A stretch of DNA of 64,000 bases, from NCBI GenBank assembly GCA_015065785.1, contig SVPR01000001.1:62001-126000 (forward strand), read 5' to 3'. How positions within the stretch are numbered: position 1 is the first letter of the stretch; each line of letters opens with the position of its first letter. The position numbers and the translations under genes were made by a program. Shown here in pieces: positions 8,037-18,398 of the stretch. Below the pieces are notes generated by a model. The model saw nothing but the letters and a program-made list of their open reading frames with translations. It was not told where the DNA came from and ran no database searches. This DNA is from Oscillospiraceae bacterium. GTDB taxonomy: Bacteria; Bacillota; Clostridia; Oscillospirales; Acutalibacteraceae.

Positions 8037-9077
8037 ATGAATAATTCAAAATCAGAAAGCTACGCAGCAGCAGGTGTTGATATTACTGCGGGTTATAAAG
8101 CAGTTGAGCTTATGAAAAAATATGTTGCAAGAACAGTAACTGAGGGTGTTTGCTCAGATGTTGGTGGTTTCGGTGGTCTTTTTGAACTTCCTGAAGGTCT
8201 CAAAAAACCTGTTCTTGTCAGTGGTACTGACGGTGTTGGTACAAAGCTTAAATTAGCATTTATTATGGACAAGCACGATACAGTTGGCATTGACTGTGTT
8301 GCTATGTGTGTAAACGATGTTATCTGCTCAGGTGCAAAGCCTTTATTCTTCCTTGATTATATCGCTTGCGGTAAAAATGTTCCTGAAAGAATTGCCGATA
8401 TTGTTAAAGGTGTTGCAGAGGGTTGTGTTCAATCAGGCTCAGCTCTTATCGGTGGTGAAACTGCTGAAATGCCTGGCTTCTACCCAGTTGATGAATATGA
8501 CCTTGCAGGTTTCTCAGTAGGTGTAGTTGATAAAGAAAACATTCTTAACAACAAAGAAATGAAAGAAGGCGACATTATTATCGCTCTTCCATCAAGCGGT
8601 GTTCACTCAAACGGCTTCTCACTTGTAAGAAAAGTATTTGATGTTGAAAACGCTGATATCAAAACGCCACTCGAAAGACTTGGTGGCAAATCAATTGGTG
8701 AAACACTTCTTACACCAACAAAGATTTATGTTAAACCAATCCTTGCACTTTTAGAAGAAATCAGAGTTAAGGGTATTTCTCACATCACAGGTGGTGGCTT
8801 CTATGAGAATATTCCAAGAAGTATTCCTGATGGTCTTGGTGCTAAGGTTAATAAGAGTGCAGTTAAGGTTCTTCCGATTTTCACTCTTCTTCAGGAAACA
8901 GGCAATATCCCTGAAAGAGATATGTTCAACACATTCAATATGGGTGTTGGTATGAGCGTTGTTGTTAGCAAAGAGGATGCTGATAAAGCACTGGAAATTC
9001 TTAAAGCTAACGGTGAAGATGCTTATATTATCGGTGAAATCATTAAATCAGACGATAAAATTATTATCGTTGACTAA
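8037..9077 (+). CDS. purM: Phosphoribosylformylglycinamidine cyclo-ligase (AIR synthetase) PurM
   Basis: Closes the imidazole ring: FGAM + ATP gives AIR. 346 aa, normal length. Motifs: [12 protein letters not shown] near residue 45, [12 protein letters not shown] (ATP-binding edge), [11 protein letters not shown], and [13 protein letters not shown], all typical of PurM. The start is ATG 8037, not the TTG at 8019, because AAGGAGAAAG lies between the two. It follows purF by 29 nt and precedes purN by 11 nt in the same operon. Nothing unusual. Confidence 0.96.
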   Translation: MNNSKSESYAAAGVDITAGYKAVELMKKYVARTVTEGVCSDVGGFGGLFELPEGLKKPVLVSGTDGVGTKLKLAFIMDKHDTVGIDCVAMCVNDVICSGAKPLFFLDYIACGKNVPERIADIVKGVAEGCVQSGSALIGGETAEMPGFYPVDEYDLAGFSVGVVDKENILNNKEMKEGDIIIALPSSGVHSNGFSLVRKVFDVENADIKTPLERLGGKSIGETLLTPTKIYVKPILALLEEIRVKGISHITGGGFYENIPRSIPDGLGAKVNKSAVKVLPIFTLLQETGNIPERDMFNTFNMGVGMSVVVSKEDADKALEILKANGEDAYIIGEIIKSDDKIIIVD

Positions 9078-9088
9078 TTGAGGTTACT

Positions 9089-9721
9089 ATGGGTAAAAAG
9101 AATATTGTTGTTCTTGTTTCAGGTGGTGGCACAAATTTACAGGCACTTATTGATGCCGGTAAACGCGGTGAATTAGGTAATGGTGAAATTACTTGTGTTA
9201 TTTCTTCTAAAGAAGGTGCATACGCACTCACAAGAGCAGAAGAAAATAACATTAAAACAAGAACTCTTATAAGAAAAGATTATTCCAGCATTGAATCGTA
9301 CAGTAAGGCAATGAGAGATGTGCTTTTAGAAGAAAAAGCAGACTTAATTGTTTACGCCGGTTTTATGACAATTCTTGATGAAAATGTTTGTGATGCATTT
9401 CCTGATAAAATGATAAATGTTCACCCTGCATTGATTCCGTCTTTTTGTGGCAAAGGCTTTTACGGACTTCATGTTCACGAAGAAGCATTGAAAAAAGGTG
9501 TTAAGGTTTCGGGTGCAACTGTTCATTTTGTCACTGCTGAATGTGATGCAGGTCCTATAATTCTTCAAAAGGCGGTTGAAGTATCAGAAAATGATACTCC
9601 TGAAACCTTGCAAAAGAGAATTATGGAACAGGCTGAATGGAAAATACTTCCCCAGGCTGTTAAGCTTTTCTGTGATGATAAAATCACAGTAGAAAATGGC
9701 AAAACAAAAATTGCAGAATGA
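9089..9721 (+). CDS. purN: Phosphoribosylglycinamide formyltransferase PurN
   Basis: Transfers formyl from 10-formyl-THF to GAR. 210 aa. N-terminal VLVSGGGTNLQALIDA (folate/GAR fold start), MINVHPALIPSFCGKGFYG with the conserved catalytic Asn/His region (N-x-H-P), and the TVHFVTAECDAGPII loop with the catalytic Asp. Depends on formyl-THF made by the fhs gene at the end of the same operon, which also explains control by a ZTP riboswitch. RBS GAGG before ATG. Confidence 0.95.
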   Translation: MGKKNIVVLVSGGGTNLQALIDAGKRGELGNGEITCVISSKEGAYALTRAEENNIKTRTLIRKDYSSIESYSKAMRDVLLEEKADLIVYAGFMTILDENVCDAFPDKMINVHPALIPSFCGKGFYGLHVHEEALKKGVKVSGATVHFVTAECDAGPIILQKAVEVSENDTPETLQKRIMEQAEWKILPQAVKLFCDDKITVENGKTKIAE

Positions 9722-9750
9722 TAAAAAATAACTGAAAGGGAATAGATAAT

Positions 9751-10467
9751 ATGGAAATTAAAACAATTGTTGATGAACTTAATTCTTTAGCTTATCACGG
9801 CAGAGGAATTATGATTGGAAAAAGTGCTGACGGCAAAAAGGCTGTTACTGCATATTTCATTATGGGCAGAAGCGAAAACAGTCGTAACAGAGTATTTATT
9901 GAAGACGGCGAGGGTATAAGAACTCAGGCTTTTGATGAATCTAAAATGACAGACCCACACCTTATTATCTATGCACCTGTTCGTGTTTTAGGTAATAAGA
10001 CTATTGTTACAAACGGTGACCAGACAGATACAATTTACGAGCTTATGGATAAGCAAATGACATTTGAACAGTCACTTCGTACCCGTGAATTTGAAGACGA
10101 TGCGCCAAACTTCACACCTCGTATTTCAGGTATCATTCACAACGAAAATGGTGATATGAACTATGCAATGTCAATTTTAAAATCAGCAGATGGTGATGGC
10201 TCATCTTGTCAGCGTTACACTTATGCTTATTCAAATCCACTTCCTGGCAAAGCAAAGTTTATTCATACATATAAATGTGACGGTAACCCACTTCCAAGCT
10301 TTGAGGGTGAGCCAAAAACACTTACTTTACCGGATGTTTCAATCGATGAATTAACAGATTTAATCTGGACTAACTTAAATGAAGACAACAAGGTTTCACT
10401 TTTTGTAAGATACATTGATTTAGAAACAGGTAAATATGATTCAAGAATCGTAAACAAAAATAAATAA
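9751..10467 (+). CDS. IMP cyclohydrolase, archaeal PurO-like
   Basis: 238 aa; begins with NSLAYHGRGIMIGKSADGKKAVTAYF-like sequence (shown in part: YHGRGIMIG), the signature of the PurO-type IMP cyclohydrolase family (PF07826). The family closes FAICAR to IMP, the last step of purine synthesis. Bacteria usually do this with the N-terminal domain of PurH; here that domain is missing and the adjacent gene encodes only the transformylase. The pairing of the two adjacent genes, 12 nt apart, makes the function assignment convincing. The ribosome site AAAGGGA precedes ATG 9751. The name purO is used for archaeal enzymes; I leave the symbol empty because the bacterial branch is only homologous. Confidence 0.85.
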   Translation: MEIKTIVDELNSLAYHGRGIMIGKSADGKKAVTAYFIMGRSENSRNRVFIEDGEGIRTQAFDESKMTDPHLIIYAPVRVLGNKTIVTNGDQTDTIYELMDKQMTFEQSLRTREFEDDAPNFTPRISGIIHNENGDMNYAMSILKSADGDGSSCQRYTYAYSNPLPGKAKFIHTYKCDGNPLPSFEGEPKTLTLPDVSIDELTDLIWTNLNEDNKVSLFVRYIDLETGKYDSRIVNKNK

Positions 10468-10479
10468 GGAGATTTTAAG

Positions 10480-11664
10480 ATGAAAGAATTTGAACTTAAA
10501 TACGGTTGTAACCCAAACCAGAAACCATCAAAGATTTATATGGAAGACGGCTCAGAGCTTCCTATAGAAATTCTTAACGGCAGACCAGGTTATATTAACT
10601 TTCTTGATGCTTTTAACAGTTGGCAGTTAGTTAAAGAATTAAAAACAATTTTAGGACTTCCTGCTGCTGCATCTTTCAAACATGTTAGTCCGACTTCTGC
10701 TGCAGTTGGTACTGTACTTTCTGATAAACTCAAAAAAGCTTGCTTTGTTGATGATATAGAAGGACTTGACGCTTCTCCACTTGCTTGTGCTTACGCAAGA
10801 GCAAGAGGTACTGACAGAATGTGCTCATTCGGTGACTGGGTAGCACTTTCAGATGTTTGTGATAAAACAACTGCAGAGCTTATCAAAAGAGAGGTTTCTG
10901 ATGGTGTTATTGCTCCTGGTTATGATGATGATGCTCTTGAAATTCTCAAATCAAAGAGAAAGGGTACATATAACATTGTAAAAATTGACCCTGATTTTGT
11001 TCCGCAAGAAAAGGAAACAAAACAAGTTTTCGGTATCACTTTCGAACAAGGCAGAAATAATTTCAAAATTGACGAAGAGCTTCTCCAGAATATTGTTACA
11101 AAAAATAAAGAGTTACCAGAGTCAGCAAAACGCGATTTAATAATTGCTCTTATAACTCTTAAATATACACAATCAAACTCAGTTTGCTATGCAGTTGATG
11201 GTCAGGCAATTGGTGTTGGTGCAGGTCAGCAGTCAAGAATTCACTGCACACGCCTTGCAGGTACAAAGGCTGATACATGGCAGCTTCGTCAACACGAAAA
11301 AGTGCTTAACCTTCCTTTCAAGGCAGAGCTTGGCAGAGCTGACAGAGATAATGTTATTGACGGTTATATCAATAAGAATGAAGAAGATGTTTGTGCAGAT
11401 GGTATCTGGCAGAAATATTTCACAGAACAACCAGCACCACTTACACAAGCTGAAATGGATGCTTACCTTTCAACAATTACAGGTGTTGCACTTGGTTCAG
11501 ATGCATTCTTCCCATTCAGTGATAATATTGAACGCGCTAAAAAGAGCGGTGTTTCATATATCGCAGAGCCAGGTGGCTCAATCCGTGACGATTTAGTTAT
11601 TGAATGTGCTGATAAGTACAATATGGCTATGAGCTTCACAGGAATGAGATTATTCCATCACTAA
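10480..11664 (+). CDS. Stand-alone AICAR transformylase (PurH C-terminal domain only)
   Basis: Formylates AICAR to FAICAR with 10-formyl-THF. The 394 aa correspond to the transformylase domain of PurH: YGCNPNQ start, the catalytic Lys-His in SFKHVSPTSAA (K67, H68), and the end FTGMRLFHH, equivalent to the RHFRH end of PurH. The MGS-like IMP cyclohydrolase domain that normally precedes it is absent, so this is a split PurH as in some archaea (called PurV there). RBS AAGGAG before ATG 10480. It lies directly after the PurO-like gene, so the two together replace bifunctional PurH. Confidence 0.92.
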   Translation: MKEFELKYGCNPNQKPSKIYMEDGSELPIEILNGRPGYINFLDAFNSWQLVKELKTILGLPAAASFKHVSPTSAAVGTVLSDKLKKACFVDDIEGLDASPLACAYARARGTDRMCSFGDWVALSDVCDKTTAELIKREVSDGVIAPGYDDDALEILKSKRKGTYNIVKIDPDFVPQEKETKQVFGITFEQGRNNFKIDEELLQNIVTKNKELPESAKRDLIIALITLKYTQSNSVCYAVDGQAIGVGAGQQSRIHCTRLAGTKADTWQLRQHEKVLNLPFKAELGRADRDNVIDGYINKNEEDVCADGIWQKYFTEQPAPLTQAEMDAYLSTITGVALGSDAFFPFSDNIERAKKSGVSYIAEPGGSIRDDLVIECADKYNMAMSFTGMRLFHH

Positions 11665-11685
11665 TATTCATTGTCGGAGGAAATT

Positions 11686-12954
11686 ATGAAAGTAATGGTT
11701 GTAGGCGGCGGTGGCCGTGAACATGCAATTATCAAAAAGTTAAAAGAAAATAAAGATATTACTAAAATCTATGCACTTCCTGGCAATGGTGGTATGGCAG
11801 ATGATGCTGAATGCGTGAACATCGGTGCAAAAGATATTTCTGCTATAGTTGATTTTGCGGTGAATGAAAAAATTGATTACGCAGTTGTAGCACCGGATGA
11901 CCCACTTGTTTTAGGTGCAGTTGATGAATTAGAAGCAAAGGGAATTCCTTGCTTTGGTCCTGCAAAAAATGCGGCAATTATTGAGGGTAGTAAGGTTTTC
12001 TCAAAGAACTTTATGAAAAAATATAACATCCCAACTGCTCAATACGAAGTTTTTTCAGATATGGAAAGTGCTTTAAAGTATCTTGAAACTGCACCAATTC
12101 CAACTGTTATTAAAGCGGATGGCTTGGCTCTCGGTAAGGGTGTAATTATTGCATTCACTCTTGAGGAAGCGAAAAACGCAGTTAAAGAAATTATGGAAGA
12201 CAAGGTCTTTGGTGCAAGTGGTAACAACATTGTTATTGAAGAGTTTTTAGAGGGTCCTGAGGTTTCTGTTCTTTCTTTCACAGACGGTGAAACAGTTGTT
12301 CCAATGATTTCTTCAATGGACCACAAAAGAGCACTTGATGGCGATAAGGGTCTTAATACAGGCGGTATGGGCACAGTTGCTCCAAACCCTTATTATACAG
12401 AAGATGTAGCAAAAGCTTGTATGGAAACAATCTTTTTACCTACAATCAAGGGTATGAAAGAAGAGGGCAGAACATTTAAAGGTTGCCTTTATTTCGGTCT
12501 TATGATTACCAAAAATGGTCCTAAAGTTATTGAATATAACTGTCGTTTCGGTGACCCTGAAACACAAGTCGTTTTACCTTTACTTGAAAGCGATTTATTC
12601 ACAATTATGAAAGCAACTACAAATGGTACTCTTAAAGATACTGAGGTTAAATTCAGCAAAAAAAGTGCCGCTTGTGTTGTTATGGCTTCAAATGGCTATC
12701 CACAAAAGTATGAAACAGGTAAAGAACTTTCTATTTCCGACGATATTAAAAATAATGTGTATGTTGCAGGTGCAAAGCTCGACAATGATACACTCCTTAC
12801 TGCAGGTGGCAGAGTTTTGGGTGTTACTGCAGTTGCAGATGATTTGAAATCTGCGCTTTCATTAGCTTATGAAAGAGTAAATAAAGTTAATTTCTCAAAT
12901 GCTTTTTACAGAAAAGATATCGGTAAAAGAGCATTAGATATTTTGGAGGGCTAA
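11686..12954 (+). CDS. purD: Phosphoribosylamine-glycine ligase PurD
   Basis: Joins phosphoribosylamine and glycine with ATP to GAR. 422 aa, ATP-grasp fold: VVGGGGREHAI at the start, KADGLALGKGV (ATP-binding loop), and EYNCRFGDPETQ near residue 280 (metal/ATP site). The start is ATG 11686 with CGGAGG seven bases upstream; an in-frame TTG at 11671 lies before the ribosome site and is rejected. It uses the unstable phosphoribosylamine product of the PurF homologue encoded earlier in the operon. Confidence 0.96.
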   Translation: MKVMVVGGGGREHAIIKKLKENKDITKIYALPGNGGMADDAECVNIGAKDISAIVDFAVNEKIDYAVVAPDDPLVLGAVDELEAKGIPCFGPAKNAAIIEGSKVFSKNFMKKYNIPTAQYEVFSDMESALKYLETAPIPTVIKADGLALGKGVIIAFTLEEAKNAVKEIMEDKVFGASGNNIVIEEFLEGPEVSVLSFTDGETVVPMISSMDHKRALDGDKGLNTGGMGTVAPNPYYTEDVAKACMETIFLPTIKGMKEEGRTFKGCLYFGLMITKNGPKVIEYNCRFGDPETQVVLPLLESDLFTIMKATTNGTLKDTEVKFSKKSAACVVMASNGYPQKYETGKELSISDDIKNNVYVAGAKLDNDTLLTAGGRVLGVTAVADDLKSALSLAYERVNKVNFSNAFYRKDIGKRALDILEG

Positions 12955-12957
12955 TAA

Positions 12958-15900
12958 ATGGTTTATCGCGTTTATGTTGAGAAGAAGCAAGGTCTTGAAG
13001 CAGAAGCTAAATCTTTAAGATATGATATTCGCCATCTTCTCGGTATTAAATCTTTAGAAGATGTTCGCATTGTAAATCGTTATGATGTAGAAAATATTGA
13101 AAAAGATTTATTCCAATATGCAGTAAAAACTGTTTTTTCTGAGCCACAGCTTGATAATGTAAGTGATGAATTAAGCTTTGGTGATGCAACAGTTTTTGCA
13201 GTTGAATTTTTACCTGGTCAGTTCGACCAAAGAGCAGACTCAGCTGCACAATGTATTCAGATTATTTCACAGAAAGAAAGACCACTCGTTAAAACTGCAA
13301 AGGTTTACGCTCTTTATGGTGCTCTTTCTGAAGATGATATTTTAAGAATTAAAAAGCATCTTATTAACCCTGTTGAAGCACAAGAGGCTTCACTTGAGAA
13401 ATATGATACACTTAAAATGAATTACAGCATTCCTGAAACAGTTGAAACACTTACAGGCTTTATTTCAATGAATGAAGATGAGCTTGCAAAGTTTGTTAAA
13501 GAATATGGTCTTGCAATGGATAACGATGACCTTATGTTCTGTCGTGATTACTTCCGCAAGGAGGACCGCGACCCAACCTTAACTGAAATCAGAATGATTG
13601 ACACATACTGGTCTGACCACTGCCGTCACACAACATTCTTAACAACTATTGACAATGTTAAGTTTGAAGATGCTTTAATTGAAAAAGCATATAATGACTA
13701 TATTAACAATAGAAAAGAATTAGGCAGAACAAAGCCGGTAAATCTTATGGATATTGCAACTCTTGCTGTAAGAGTTCTCAAAAAAGAGGGTAAACTCGAC
13801 AAATTAGATGAATCAGAAGAAATCAATGCTTGTACAGTAAAAATCGAAGTAGAAGCAGATGGCAAAAAAGAGCCTTGGTTACTTCTCTTTAAGAATGAAA
13901 CACACAATCACCCAACAGAAATTGAGCCATTCGGTGGTGCTGCAACTTGTATTGGTGGTGCAATCCGTGACCCACTTTCAGGTCGTTCTTATGTTTACGG
14001 TGCAATGCGTGTTACAGGTGCGGGTGACCCACTCAAGAAAGTAAGCGAAACAATGGAAGGTAAGCTTCCACAAAGAAAAATTGTTACTACTGCTGCATCA
14101 GGTTATTCTTCTTATGGTAACCAGATTGGTCTTGCAACAGGTATTGTTGATGAAATTTACCACGAGGGCTACACTGCAAAGAGAATGGAAATCGGTGCAG
14201 TTATTGCGGCTGCTCCACAAGAAAATGTTCGTAGAGAATGCCCAGCACCTGAAGATGTAGTTATTCTTTTAGGTGGCAGAACCGGTAGAGATGGTTGCGG
14301 TGGTGCAACTGGATCTTCAAAATCACACACATTACAATCTCTTGAAAGCTGTGGCGCAGAAGTTCAGAAAGGTAATGCTCCTGAAGAAAGAAAGCTTCAG
14401 AGACTTTTCCGTAATAAAGAAGCTTGTCAGATGATTAAGCGTTGTAACGACTTCGGTGCAGGTGGTGTTTCTGTTGCTATCGGTGAGCTTGCAGATGGTC
14501 TTAAAATCAATCTTAATGCAGTTCCAAAGAAATATGAGGGTCTTGATGGTACAGAGCTTGCAATCAGTGAATCTCAGGAGAGAATGGCTGTTGTTGTTGA
14601 GCCAAAGGATGTAAAGAGATTCTTAGAGCTTGCTGAAAGCGAAAACCTTGAAGCAACTGTTGTTGCAGAGGTTCAGGCAGAAAAAAGACTTGTTATGGAA
14701 TGGAACGGTGCAAAAATTGTTGACATCAGCCGTGAATTCCTTAACTCAAATGGTGCACAGAAGCACATTGATATTATCGTTGAAAAAGGTCAGGATTTCA
14801 GTAAAGAAGTTAAAGGCTCTTTCGCTGACAATATGAAAGAATTAGCTTCTGACCTTAACATTTGCTCAAAGCGTGGTCTTTCTGAAAGATTTGACTCAAC
14901 AATCGGTGCAGGTACAGTTCTTATGCCATTTGGTGGTAAATATCAAAGAACACCAATTCAGGCAATGGTACAAAAAATTTCTATGGAGAAAAAGCACACA
15001 GATAACTGCTCATTTATGTCATGGGGTTATAACCCATTCATCACAGAAAAAAGCCCATATCACGGTGCTTATTTAGCAGTTGTTGAATCTGTTTCAAAGC
15101 TTATTGCAACAGGTGCTCCATTTAAAGATGTTTATTTAACATTCCAGGAATATTTCCCAAGACCAAACAAAGATGGTAAGCGTTGGGGACAACCTTTAAG
15201 CGCACTTTTAGGTGCTTATAAAGCTCAGCTCGATTTAGGCATCGGCTCAATCGGTGGTAAAGACTCAATGAGTGGTTCATTTGAAAAAATTGATGTTCCA
15301 CCAACACTCGTTTCATTTGCTGTTACTACTGATAAAACAGAAAATGTTATTTCACCTGAATTCAAGAAAGCAAATAGCAAGGTTGTAATTCTCACACCTG
15401 ATTATGATGAAAATGGACTTCCTGTTACTGCATCTTTAGTTGATACATTCAATAAGGTTAGTGCATTAGCAAGAGAAAAGAAAGTTCTTTCAGCTTACAC
15501 ACCAACATTAGGTGGTGTTGCAGAAGCAGTTCTTAAAATGTGCTTAGGTAACAAGTTAGGCTTCACTTTCTCAAGCGATGTAACATTAAATGATGTATTC
15601 AGCTATTCTTACGGCTCATTCATTCTTGAGGTTACTGACGATGTAACAGATGGTAAAGTTTTAGGTACTACAACAGATAAATGCGGTATTACTTTAGGTG
15701 AAGAATCAGTTTGCCTTTGTGAGCTTGAAAAAGCCTACGAAGAAAAACTCGAAAGTGTTTATTCTTGTAACATTGCTCACGAAGAAAAAGAAATCAAGAA
15801 TTTTGAATATAGCGTAAGTGAACACAAATCTGCTGCAATTAAGGTTGCAAGTCCTAAGGTTGTTATTCCTGTATTCCCAGGCACAAACTGCGAATTTGAC

Positions 15901-16647
15901 AGTGCAAAGGCTATGGAAGACGCAGGTGCAAAGGCAGAAATTATTGTTATTAACAACTTAACTGCTGATGGAATTTCAAGAAGTGTTGAGAAATTCGCAA
16001 AGGCTGTTAACGAGAGTCAGATGATTTTCGTTCCCGGTGGTTTCTCAGGTGGTGACGAACCGGATGGTTCCGGTAAATTCATTACTGCATTCTTCAGAAA
16101 TGACGCAGTAAAAGAAGCAGTTACCAATCTCCTCGATAATAAAGACGGTCTTATGTGCGGTATCTGTAACGGCTTCCAGGCACTTATTAAATTAGGTCTT
16201 GTACCTTACGGTAAAATTATTGATACAGACGAAAATTGTCCTACTCTTACTTATAACACAATTTCTCGCCACCAATCAAAGATTGTAAGAACAAGAATTT
16301 CTTCTAATAAGTCACCTTGGCTCTCACTTATGAATGTTGGTGATATTGTAAATGTTCCAATTTCTCACGGTGAAGGTCGTTTCTATGCAAGTGATGATTT
16401 AATCAAGAAGCTTGCAGAAAATGGTCAAATTGCAACTCAATATGTTGATTTGAGAGGCAACGCTACTTCAGATGTTCAGTTCAACCCTAACGACTCAGCA
16501 TTTGCTATTGAAGGTATTACTTCACCAGATGGTAGAGTATTCGGTAAAATGGGTCACTCAGAAAGAATCGGCAGTGGTCTTTATAAGAATGTTGATGGTG
16601 ATTATAACATCAGAATGTTTGAATCAGCAGTTAAATATTTTAAATAA
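12958..16647 (+). CDS. purL: Single-chain phosphoribosylformylglycinamidine synthase PurL
   Basis: Converts FGAR to FGAM using glutamine and ATP. 1229 aa, the large one-polypeptide form: an N-terminal PurS-like domain, linker with DTYWSDHCRHTTF (about residue 220), two AIR-synthetase-like halves (NETHNHPTEIEPFGG; GAGGVSVAIGEL; GSIGGKDSMSG), and a C-terminal class I glutaminase (PurQ-like) with Cys1070 in GICNGFQ and His1137/Glu1139 in SHGEGRF. The glutaminase triad is complete, in contrast to the PurF homologue. Many Gram-positive bacteria use separate PurS, PurQ and PurL; Clostridia often have this fused form. RBS TTGGAGGG overlaps the purD end; three bases separate the genes. Confidence 0.96.
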   Translation: MVYRVYVEKKQGLEAEAKSLRYDIRHLLGIKSLEDVRIVNRYDVENIEKDLFQYAVKTVFSEPQLDNVSDELSFGDATVFAVEFLPGQFDQRADSAAQCIQIISQKERPLVKTAKVYALYGALSEDDILRIKKHLINPVEAQEASLEKYDTLKMNYSIPETVETLTGFISMNEDELAKFVKEYGLAMDNDDLMFCRDYFRKEDRDPTLTEIRMIDTYWSDHCRHTTFLTTIDNVKFEDALIEKAYNDYINNRKELGRTKPVNLMDIATLAVRVLKKEGKLDKLDESEEINACTVKIEVEADGKKEPWLLLFKNETHNHPTEIEPFGGAATCIGGAIRDPLSGRSYVYGAMRVTGAGDPLKKVSETMEGKLPQRKIVTTAASGYSSYGNQIGLATGIVDEIYHEGYTAKRMEIGAVIAAAPQENVRRECPAPEDVVILLGGRTGRDGCGGATGSSKSHTLQSLESCGAEVQKGNAPEERKLQRLFRNKEACQMIKRCNDFGAGGVSVAIGELADGLKINLNAVPKKYEGLDGTELAISESQERMAVVVEPKDVKRFLELAESENLEATVVAEVQAEKRLVMEWNGAKIVDISREFLNSNGAQKHIDIIVEKGQDFSKEVKGSFADNMKELASDLNICSKRGLSERFDSTIGAGTVLMPFGGKYQRTPIQAMVQKISMEKKHTDNCSFMSWGYNPFITEKSPYHGAYLAVVESVSKLIATGAPFKDVYLTFQEYFPRPNKDGKRWGQPLSALLGAYKAQLDLGIGSIGGKDSMSGSFEKIDVPPTLVSFAVTTDKTENVISPEFKKANSKVVILTPDYDENGLPVTASLVDTFNKVSALAREKKVLSAYTPTLGGVAEAVLKMCLGNKLGFTFSSDVTLNDVFSYSYGSFILEVTDDVTDGKVLGTTTDKCGITLGEESVCLCELEKAYEEKLESVYSCNIAHEEKEIKNFEYSVSEHKSAAIKVASPKVVIPVFPGTNCEFDSAKAMEDAGAKAEIIVINNLTADGISRSVEKFAKAVNESQMIFVPGGFSGGDEPDGSGKFITAFFRNDAVKEAVTNLLDNKDGLMCGICNGFQALIKLGLVPYGKIIDTDENCPTLTYNTISRHQSKIVRTRISSNKSPWLSLMNVGDIVNVPISHGEGRFYASDDLIKKLAENGQIATQYVDLRGNATSDVQFNPNDSAFAIEGITSPDGRVFGKMGHSERIGSGLYKNVDGDYNIRMFESAVKYFK

Positions 16648-16662
16648 GATTTAATTACTTTG

Positions 16663-16692
16663 GTAATCCGTATTGCATAAAATACGGATTAC
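16663..16692 (+). other. Perfect 12-bp hairpin between purL and fhs
   Basis: Arms 16663-16674 and 16681-16692, 6-nt loop, no T-run after it. It may stabilise or separate the purL and fhs parts of the message rather than terminate. Confidence 0.7.
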
Positions 16693-16717
16693 TGAATTAA
16701 GAAAGGTGAGAGTTAAA

Positions 16718-18394
16718 ATGGCATATCTTTCAGATATTGAAATTGCACAAAGCTGTAAAATGAAACCAATCGGTGAAATCGCAGAAAAAATAGGTATTAC
16801 AGATGATTATTTAGAGCCTTACGGCAAATATAAAGCAAAAATTGACCTTTCATATTTAAAGAATAATAAAAAAGAGGGCAAGCTCATTCTTGTTACTGCA
16901 ATTACACCAACACCGGCAGGTGAGGGTAAAACAACCACTACAATCGGTCTTGCAGACGGAATGAACAGATTAGGATACAAAACCTGCGTTGCTTTAAGAG
17001 AGCCTTCTTTAGGTCCTGTTTTCGGTATTAAAGGCGGTGCAGCAGGTGGTGGTTACGCACAGGTTGTTCCAATGGAAGACATTAACTTGCACTTTACAGG
17101 TGACTTCCACGCTATTGGTGCTGCAAATAACCTTTTAGCCGCAATGCTTGACAATCACATTCAACAAGGTAATTCACTTAATATTGATGTTAAAAGAATC
17201 ACCTGGAAGCGTTGCGTTGATATGAACGACAGACAGCTCCGTAATATTGTAAACGGTCTTGGTGGCAGAATGAACGGTGTACCAAGAGAAGATGGCTTTG
17301 ATATTACAGTTGCAAGTGAAATTATGGCTATTTTCTGCCTTTCTACTTCAATTACAGACCTTAAAGAGCGTCTTTCAAGAATCGTTGTTGCTTATAACTA
17401 TAACGATGAGCCTGTTACCTGCGGTGACTTAAACGCTCAGGGCGCTATGACTGCATTACTTTTAGATGCTTTAAAGCCAAACCTTGTTCAGACTCTTGAG
17501 GGTACACCTGCATTCGTTCACGGTGGTCCTTTCGCAAATATCGCTCACGGCTGTAACACAGTTCTTGCAACAAAGCTTGCAATGGGTGCTGCTGATTATG
17601 CTATTACAGAAGCAGGCTTCGGTGCTGATTTAGGTGCTGAAAAATTCCTTGATATTAAATGTAGAGCAGCAGGATTAAAGCCATCTGCAGTTGTAGTTGT
17701 TGCAACAGTTCGTGCTCTTAAAATGCACGGTGGTCTTAAAAAGGACGAATTAGGCAACGAAGATTTAGTAGCACTTGAAAAAGGTATTCCAAATCTTCTT
17801 CGTCATGTTTCAAATATCAAGAATGTTTATAAGCTTCCTTGTGTTGTTGCTGTTAACCGCTTCCCGACAGATACAGATAACGAAATTGAATTCATCATTA
17901 AAAAATGTAAAGAATTAGGCGTTAATACTGTACTTTCAACTGTTTGGGCAGACGGTGGCGCTGGTGGCGAAGAAATGGCTAAAGAAGTTGTAAGACTTTG
18001 TAACGAAGAAGATAATTCTGAGTTTACATATTCTTATGACCTTGATGCAAAAATTGAAGACAAAATTGAAGCAATCGTTAAAAAAGTTTATGGTGGCGAC
18101 GGTGTTGACTTCACACCAAATGCACAAAAACAGCTCGTGGCACTTTATAAAAACGGCTTCGACAAGCTTCCTGTTTGTGTTGCTAAAACACAATATAGCT
18201 TCTCAGACGATGCAACAAAATTAGGTGCTCCTGAAAACTTCAGAGTAACAGTTAAAAATGTTAAGGTTTCAGCAGGTGCAGGCTTTATTGTAGTTCTCAC
18301 AGGCGAAATTATGACAATGCCGGGTCTTCCAAAGGTTCCATCAGCAGAAAAAATTGATGTAAGTGAAGACGGAAAGATTGTAGGACTCTTCTGA
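16718..18394 (+). CDS. fhs: Formate-tetrahydrofolate ligase
   Basis: Makes 10-formyl-THF from formate, THF and ATP, feeding PurN and the AICAR transformylase. 558 aa, the usual size. The P-loop [16 protein letters not shown] is at about residue 70; [22 protein letters not shown] and [13 protein letters not shown] are family hallmarks. The start is ATG 16718 with AAAGGTGAG upstream; an in-frame upstream ATG at 16673 lies inside the hairpin and is unlikely. It is 70 nt after purL and very probably the last gene of the ZTP-controlled operon; a terminator-like stem follows at 18502. Its placement explains why a sensor of folate stress (ZTP) controls the operon. Confidence 0.96.
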   Translation: MAYLSDIEIAQSCKMKPIGEIAEKIGITDDYLEPYGKYKAKIDLSYLKNNKKEGKLILVTAITPTPAGEGKTTTTIGLADGMNRLGYKTCVALREPSLGPVFGIKGGAAGGGYAQVVPMEDINLHFTGDFHAIGAANNLLAAMLDNHIQQGNSLNIDVKRITWKRCVDMNDRQLRNIVNGLGGRMNGVPREDGFDITVASEIMAIFCLSTSITDLKERLSRIVVAYNYNDEPVTCGDLNAQGAMTALLLDALKPNLVQTLEGTPAFVHGGPFANIAHGCNTVLATKLAMGAADYAITEAGFGADLGAEKFLDIKCRAAGLKPSAVVVVATVRALKMHGGLKKDELGNEDLVALEKGIPNLLRHVSNIKNVYKLPCVVAVNRFPTDTDNEIEFIIKKCKELGVNTVLSTVWADGGAGGEEMAKEVVRLCNEEDNSEFTYSYDLDAKIEDKIEAIVKKVYGGDGVDFTPNAQKQLVALYKNGFDKLPVCVAKTQYSFSDDATKLGAPENFRVTVKNVKVSAGAGFIVVLTGEIMTMPGLPKVPSAEKIDVSEDGKIVGLF

Positions 18395-18398
18395 TTAA

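Noticed and set aside
6071-18394. Search for purK, purC, purB, purA in the purine operon
   Set aside because: None is present; every gene in the run is accounted for by other steps.
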